From Saccoglossus kowalevskii (Eukaryota > Hemichordata > Enteropneusta > Harrimaniidae), in NCBI RefSeq assembly GCF_000003605.2, contig NW_003146281.1, positions 68,858 to 90,227 of the forward strand: DNA of 21,370 nt, read 5' to 3'. Position numbers and translations under genes: made by a program. Below are positions 10,001 through 19,000 of the stretch, piece by piece (position 1 is the stretch's first letter; the number at the start of each line of letters is the position of its first letter). A model generated the notes under the pieces. It was not told the origin of the DNA. It worked only from the letters and a program-made list of their open reading frames with translations, and made no database searches.

Positions 10001-13000
10001 ACGTATGTTACTGTCATCTTGTTCAATTCAAGAGAATTTTCAAAACAAGTAACAATTGGTTTTTTTTTCAGATCACATTTTACAATCTACACAGCGCCCT
10101 CCCACGACTAATATAGGGCAAACCACAATGGCACAATTCACTACGGCTGTTGAAATCGCAACGTCACAACCACCGCCCACATCGTTAACATCGCCATCAT
10201 CAACGGCAACAACAAAAACGACAACAACGAAACTGACAACATCAGAATCAATGAGTAAGTGGGCTTAGTGATCTCGGTCGAAATGATTTATGAGTTGTGT
10301 TATCTTTCACCAAATATTAATTTGTTTAAAGATATTGATCAATACCTGAAACCAATAAGAAAGTATGTCAATTTTGTTCAAAATCAACAAAGCATAAAAA
10401 TATTTTCTCAAAATGTTGACTGAAACAATATGGCGCTAAATGGATAAGTGTTGGATCAATCTAGGAAGTCTTACAATATTAAGAAACTGAAAACATTAAA
10501 TAACAATATATATATATATATTATTAAACCGTTATTAATTTTTGAAAGTATCTAATTATTAATAATTTGAATCTGAATTGATCGCATTTATGAATGAGAT
10601 TTAGCATACTCCTATTTGCTATTGTCTATTTAGCTACAATACAGTATACCACACAAACTACAATAATTGTAGAATCGTCAACAAAGAAACAAACAACACC
10701 TGTCCAAAAAACAACGTTACTTTCGACATTGACTACTCCAATGGAGCTGATGACGTCACCTTCAAATACAATGCCACAAACGTCCACGGGTGAGTAAAAG
10801 TTTTGAGTATCTGGGTAATTAAAATGATTTCAATGGTCTAGTGTAGTTGTGGCCACTGATTGTGATATACACGGGTACGCTAGGTTTTGGACGAGAAACG
10901 TCTTAGTAATAACATTTAATTGTGATTTTGTCGAACTAATACTTTAGAAGTACGATACGGATTCAAAATAAAAGTACTGCCAGCTACCTTTAAATAACAG
11001 CGTTTGTGTTGTATTATTAATTTGAAGAAAGTTGCAGTGACTGTTACGACCGACTTTGTTAGATATATGGCCGATACTTAGACTTTGATAAAACGTTCTT
11101 TATTCTCAATATTTTGTCACTGATTTGCAGACAAATATAATCAATGATAAGTTATTATTACATATTAATTATTAAAGAAATTAAATTCAGGTGTCTACTA
11201 CTTAACGCATCTTGAAACAATTTTAGTCGTGTGACTTCTTTTCATGTCATGCAATGAATAACATGTAATACTCAACTGTTGCTCTTTTTCAAACTCAGAA
11301 AAAGTAGAGGAAACGACCGTCCCGAGAATAGGCTCTGTTAAGATGACGTCATCGACTGGTAAGGCATCCGGTTGTAAAATGTCCCAGATTTTTTGTTAAA
11401 ATGTATGAAAAACTTGTACCATCCCCGTTATCATACTACAATCACGTCTTTATACCAACTCTTCGAATTGTGAGAGTACGTGACAACTCTAATAATTAAG
11501 AAAATTAAAAAATATATATTAATACATTACATCCACAGTCTGTAACAATAATTGTGATGATTTAAGCTAAAATTGTGTTTTTGTTCAAATATTTTCAACC
11601 AGGCTATATATTAACATATATTTACTAATTAAGTAGAAAATTTAGTTTTCTACCATTTATTTGTATTTAACCTTTAAGTTACCAATACATGGTGTTTTAA
11701 TTATTCTTGTGATTTATTCATTCACAACCAGTAACACTATCACGTGATGTACTGTCGACTACGACCAAGGGCACGACAGGTAAACCATTTCATCCTAATT
11801 TAATGAATGTCCCAACCCATAAGTGTTATGATTTGACACTATTTTGTAGTGAAGTTGGCGATTGTTCCCAGTTTGTATATGCACCTATAAAATATGCGGT
11901 ACTGACTATGATGTCACAATTGTCGTCAGCATTTAATAAGATGCAACCAGTTTACAGTAAGCGCCCTCTAACGACAACGTGCTTTTGTGACGCCACTGTG
12001 TGTAAGCGATTTGTTTGATCTGTAACCAAGCGTCAAATACAAATACTGTTTTTGGATATGTTATATTACAAATGATGAACGACTTCTCAAGCAAGCATAT
12101 TTCCATATTAAAACGGCATTGCTTATGTACAACTACGTCATTATTACGTCACAGAATCGGTTCGGCGGAAGAGGACTTATTGGAATAGTGTAAAATACTT
12201 ATATTCCTATCACCTGCCTTGTAAAATCTATTCAAAATGTCGTCTCTAAATTCCCATTCAATATTTACTGCTTGACTGTTTTATTAGATGCGGAACTTCT
12301 ATTTTGTGAAGACGATGTCTACAATGGTGTCCATTGGCCGGCGACTTTGTCATCACAGTCAGCAACAGTTTCGTGCCCTAGCAACCAATCAGGTAAGATA
12401 TCTAACTCCGCGTATGGTCGAAAAATATAGTATATTTTGGTCCATGACCTCTCTGTCGTCAGTTTGCTGTTTCGTGTATGGAATATTTTCATATCGTTCT
12501 GAACTTCTCGCCTAACTATGTCGTTGAAATCCCTGTATACACTGTGTGTTGATAAACTTGTGCCAAGGCGAACATGAAACAAACAACTCACTTTTTGCTG
12601 TTGAGTAATATTTTTCACAAACTTTGGAATATACCAAATAGAACAGAATAGGAAAACAAACATTAAACAAACAAACATTTACCGATAAGATAACAGCTAC
12701 AACTATTGGTGAATTGAGTACCTTCTAAAAACAATCATGTGTAAACTATCGCTAAACGTGGTAACCTGGTGTGTTACAATATATTATTCATGTTCCGGGC
12801 CATAGTTCGATATTATGTACACCACACTGGTCTTTGTCGTGAGAGTGAGCTGAATAAATTCTGAGAATGGAGAACAAATAAATCATCTATATATTAAAAA
12901 TATTATTATTTTGTGCTCTTGCGCAGGTCACGTGTCCAGATATTGTGATTCTGACAATGGGACAGCCCGTTGGAGTTTACCAGACGAGTCAGACTGTCTA

Positions 13001-16000
13001 CATTTGGAAGGGATCTTAGATGAGGTGGGAAACTAGTCAAGTGTATGCGTTGAGGGCGCTGTAGCAATTCCATTCGATGCTTTGTCACCATTTGTCGCAC
13101 CTGACCAAAACCCTTATGTCTGAAGTCACTTCGTACCAGATAATTACTTCGCACCACTTGTAAACTAAAGTTAATATCTAAGCGAGAAGGTTATTTTTCA
13201 TTAAGAAGAATATGTTGTTCATTAATAATATAGACTTGAAAATAAATAAGTTGAAATGGCCCTGGGTATTGCAACCACGAGGTACAACGTGGTCATGTGG
13301 TGCGAAATGACCGTGTGGTACAAAGTGACTTGAGACGAAATTTTGACTTTACGAAGTCAGATGGCCATAGCGTGTTTAAAAACAAGCGTCTACCCCGTGA
13401 GACAGCGTTTTAGCGTGTGTTGTTATCGTCGCTTGGAACTCAATTCCTGCGCGTGCGCAGGTGATGACCCTCCCGCTTTAAGCATAACTGATTTGTCAAG
13501 AGTGATCTTCAGATACGTCAAGTATGAGCTATTTTTCGTAATATTTCTAATACTGTTAGTTCGATTACAATCTTGCGCTTTAAGTTAACGTATTTACAGA
13601 CATCGTGTCTAAAAATAGATTAGCCCAGTTCTGGAAAGTATATATACTTACCGTATGTTAAGAATACGTAAAGGTTATTTTAGTATCATTTGTGTTGACA
13701 GGAACAACTACTATATCAGCTGACTTTGTTCACAATCATTGCTACAAGTCTGACGTCATTCTTTGCTGTTGTTATAATCGTGGCATTCCCAATTCTCAGG
13801 TAATAGAGTTAAAGATGCAATATTGATGACAAAAAATGTAATTCTAAATACTGTTGTTGAATTGTGACGATTTGTCATGAAGTTATCTAATGCCCATGTG
13901 CTCTGGTTGTTTTGGTATCTGCAATAACAATTACTGCACATGCGTAGTAGGGTTTTCAATTTCCAACGAACGAATATTTGACAGTGCGATACAAAAGCTA
14001 CAGTTTTCAGTTTACGATAAATCATAAACCATTTTGTTCTCAACGAGCGAGGATATTCAAAAATACATAAATCATTTTATAGATTAATTGGACATAAATC
14101 GCAATATTTACTCTGCCATTCTTTGGTGTACAGTACATGCTCACACAATGTTGCTATATTGTTGTGTTTATGTCAACGTATTATGGATTCCCGCATAAAC
14201 TGTGAGTGTATGCTGCGATGCGTTGCACCACGTTACATTGCGATGGGTTGGATTATATGCAATGACCTTCTACTATGAGATCCATATCCCCAAACACTTA
14301 GTTCTATCTCAGACTAGTAATACAATACAATAGTCCGAGGTTCTATACTACACACACAAACACAAACACCAACATATTATAAAGTTGCAGACTTGAATTA
14401 ATTTCTATATGCATACTTGGTACGCGTGACCCAGTACGCGTACCACGTGGTGTTGTGTGATTAATTGGTACGCGTGATCCGGTACGTGTACCACGTGACG
14501 AAGTGTGCTTACTTGGTACGCGTGATCCGGTACGTGTACTACCACGCGGTGGTGTGTACTTACTTTGAACGCGTGTATTTGCATGTTTCAAAATAAATTG
14601 TGAGATTGACAATACTCTCTTTTTTATTGCCTGACTGGTTACTGATACAGGTTATTGGGTTCCGCCAGCGTTGAAGTCGAATTCTCGTTAGCCGTCTCCA
14701 TCTTACTCATCAATCTGACGCTCTTGATTGGATATCAGAGAGCACAAAATAAGGTAAAACAAAAGAAAATCCACAAAGTGTCGCAATTGGGCGCTCTTCA
14801 TATTGCGCTGCGTTAATGCCCCCGTTTGTCTTATAGATTAGCTGTTTTAGTACACCGGGAATCAAATTTGTTACAGAAAATTCAATTAATAACAGCTTCC
14901 GTTTAATATTTGAATGGAATAGTGTTATTCACCACTGAGGTACACTAAGGGTCAGCGACCAGTTGCCATAGACAGTATCAACACACCTCGGTGATATTCA
15001 GAGAGCTTCATTAAAAATGGAATGTCCGATTGAAATGAAACTTCGAATAAGTGTTATTGAATAACAATCAAATCGATGTAAACATTATTTGCCCGCTTTC
15101 AAATAGGTTGAATAGAATAACTCGAAAACTTGAACTTGCTGTCAAATTTCTGCAATCCGGGTGTGTACGGGTTATGACGCATATACCACTTTAGTCTATC
15201 GATTCTGAGGTTTGGTCGTACATTTTCAAAAAGTCGTTTTAGTCGCGCGCGCCACGTACGTCGTGTGGTGAGCGTTCTGCCCGTATCCACGTAGTTGAAG
15301 TGCGCCCTCATAGTCCCTGCTAACTATAATCTTTATTTTCGTCACAGTTGGTGTGTACAATCGTAGCTGTTTTTCTACATTATTTGGTGACTACGCAGTT
15401 TCATTGGCTTACCATCCACGCATATAATACGTACGTCATGGTGACGACGTCGCGGCCATATTTGAGAAGACGCATTATTACGTACAGAGTGATTGGGTGG
15501 GGTAAGTGTCGATATCACTCCCTTCTGCATTAGTATGTACTCTTACTGTAGATTGGTTGCAGACTACGCGAAATTACATGTGATACGCATGCTCGACCAA
15601 ATTGACATGCATGCTCCGCCAACGTGACATGCATGCTCCGCCAACGTGACATGCATGCTCCGCCAACCCTGTAATGTATAAAGTCGTCTTAACAATTCTG
15701 AAGTTACAACAAGTGCGTTTTTAATCATAAGTGCCTTCTGTATTTGGAATTAATCATCTAGAGAGGAGGGCTAAACAAAATACATGAGTCAGAGAAATAC
15801 TAACTATGAATTGTTCGTACTCAGAGTAATAATCATAGAATAATACCAAGTATTATGTTCTATCGCAGTGTGTTCTGCCGTAGTACCTATTATAAGTGCT
15901 GGCATATACTACGATGATTACGGCGATGCATTAAGGTCGGTGTTATTCATTTGATTACTAAATGCCATAAGAGAAAATCAAAACGAATAAACCGCGATTA

Positions 16001-19000
16001 AAGTAGTAATATATGAACCCTAAACACACGGTGATAAAAGTCTGGAATTATACACTGAAATTAATGAATAGTACACATGAGCCCACATTAGCATAATTAC
16101 CCCCTCGAAAACGTGATGGCATTTCTAGTCGGCGCGGTAAAATAGATCAGTCATGAACGACAGCTTTTACAAATTTGCCCTTGAAAGCAATTCAATGTTA
16201 CATAATAAAATTGTGACGGATATGCACTTTTAGGCATAATGGTTGCAAAGATGCAAAATATTAAGTCAAAGGTCGTCTTCATGGGGTTCGTATATGGTCT
16301 AAACTCCCAAAACGGGCTACACTGAAATAGATGTATACAAACCTAGTTACCGAATCATACTTTCATCCCTGGCAGGTGTTTTCCATCGGGTATTGTGACG
16401 TACATTATGCTGGCTTCATTTGGACTACTTGTTTTGGTAAGTAATACGTAATATCATTTGTAATAAGTAATGAATGCTAAATATTGTCGTGTCATGATTA
16501 TATCTATAATTATTGGTATGGAATTATACTCATTATGTTTGTGCTTGTAAATATTCGTAGTGAAACAATGAACTGATTGAATACAAATGTTGTTTTCTTT
16601 AAAACATAATATATGTATCAATAAATCGTTAATAAACAAATAAATAAATGTAATATGATGAAACTAGATGTTTCAAACTGTTTGAATATTTTAGGTGGAT
16701 TTGTTTTTCTTGGGTTATGCTACAAAACAGTTCTCATTGTCGAATGACGAGCCCCGTGGACCTGTGACAAAAGCAAGGTACGCTAAATTGAGATATTAAA
16801 GCGTGTTCCTCTTAGTTACAATGCCATCGAGTGACATTCAATATCCCTCTAGCCCGACATATAACGAACGAACCTCACATACTAACCTCACATACTAACC
16901 TCACATACTAACCTCACATACTAACCTCACATACTAACATCACATACTAACCTCACATACTAACCTCACATACTAACCTCACATACGAACCTCATATACT
17001 AACCTCACATACAAAGCTCACATGATAGTTTTAAAGTCGAGGCATATTTTAATGTTTATCAGAACTGGGTAATCAAAGTTTCTTCGCCCCCGTACGCACC
17101 TTTTCTCGTTTGTCGCGTTACCGGAAGTGGATTTTTTTAACAGTGCGTACTATGTATACAGTATTTTTTACTACGAGATGGTCACAATGATTTGAAAATT
17201 GGGTGGTCCGAAAATGGGTGTGATCTGTACTTCCAACGACTTCCATTTTGGCGTACCACACAAGTCCAGTTCAGTTTTTCTGTAAATATAATTGTTATGG
17301 GAACCACCATTGTGTAATATTTGATATTTCCAATATGTTTTTCTATTTCAGAGATAAATTAAAAGTCAATCTGTTATTACTGGTACTATTTACTATGGAG
17401 TGGACGTTTGGAATATTATCTTTTACTCTACTACAATATCCAGTGCAATATCTATTCGCTATGGCCATGCTGTGTATTGTACGTTTTTATTACTAAATCA
17501 TTCACAATTAAAGAGATAATAGGATAATTTAAAATATTTATGATAATGTTCACGATAATTTTGCTTGATACTGTATCTTGGTTAAACAATGACATCATTA
17601 GAAAAGTGTTATTATGCGTCCGCTTAAAATTAAATGTAATTAATTCATTACTTCATAGAACAAATACTGCTAAATTTGCTGCCAAAACAAAGTTGTCATC
17701 TCACGATAATCATACACCGGTGTTTCTATCATCATCATAGAGTATCAAACACGGGAATTTGTTATCTACATTATTTAGTTTGATATGCAAGTCGTTTTGG
17801 TCTCGCCAGTACAGTATGCGTAAATGAAAATACTAGTATCAGCGTAAATTATGCACATAACGCCCTACTATTTCAATATCGCCCGGGTGGTTATTTATGA
17901 TACTGATATGGGCTAGCCGAAATTAGCTTTAATAGGAAAGTAGCAACACATTTGTTTGTTCACTGCATGAAAACTTTAATAAACGAGATAATTCTATAAT
18001 TCATATTCAGGGACCTTGTATGATTGTACCGTTTCTCACATCAGACGAAGTTCGAGAGAAGGTGGCGAATTGGATGATGGATAAAAAAGAAACTACTAGG
18101 AACGAGGTAATATGAACCCAGATAACAACCACAATACCAACACTACCTAACTCTTCAGCGCATTGTGTTCTTTAGTATAAAACACAAATTATCCCCGCAT
18201 ATGAATGTCAGTAACTCCTAAACTAATAAAAATCTTCACCCAGTAAAGCATTAAGTATTTATATATATTTCTGATTTTCAGAATGAGTTAACAGAAACAT
18301 TTAAAGCAATATTCAACGATTCGACACATGGTGAAATGACGCGACATAATACGCGACTCGCTGCATTTAACAGCAGACGTGTAGCGTACCAGGAAACGTC
18401 ATTCTCGCTGAATGGTAAACGTAGAGGGCGATGTAAAAAATTAAATATGGGGGTTCAAGGAGAGAAGAAGAGATCCCAAACCTGTAGATCTAATCACGTG
18501 GTACATCGTGATATGTGCGTGAGTATTATTTCTATTTATTTATAATTAATATTCATAATCATGTAAACAACGACGACAATTGTGTTTCTATCAATTTTTA
18601 TATGGACTCTATGGATATAAAATACGATTGAAAAAACGTCAAAGATTGGAAGTGTTTAATTATTCTTGCGTGTTTCATATATTGATATTTTAATTTAATA
18701 ACTATTTCATGTGTCATTTTATTAATGAGAATTATAATATTATGACATGAACGCATATTAAATGTTAGTTTACACGTCTAATGAGAGACAATGTGTACAA
18801 CCTTACTAGCGATATTGTATATTGGTAATGGATTCCAGCACGTTGGAAACAAATAGACAAAATTAGCGAAAGTTATTTTATATTTTAATGCAAGGATGTA
18901 ATTTGATGACGTTATTTCTAGGAACGTGGTGGACCTCTTTTTGTCAAACGAAATTTTGGAAAGGTACAACCTCCAGCGGTGAGAGTAAGTCGTCAAATTA

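Noticed and set aside
12319-12678. 119-codon opposite-strand frame
   Set aside because: It overlaps the HormR exon antisense and then intron; it has no recognisable domain and no splice or promoter support.
13343-13588. 81-codon frame with a hydrophobic C-terminus that could mimic a helix exon
   Set aside because: Most of it overlaps the inverted TTAA element, and helix 1 is clearly encoded at 13702-13799 in correct phase.
14343-14612. 89-codon opposite-strand frame with repeated GTRTGSRVP
   Set aside because: Explained by a 48-bp minisatellite whose unit is a multiple of three; there is no domain or signal of expression.
18336-18421. Earlier donor at GGTAAACG in exon 19
   Set aside because: Using it gives phase 1, which breaks the frame into the next two exons; extending to the GTGAGT donor after 18518 keeps phase 0 throughout.
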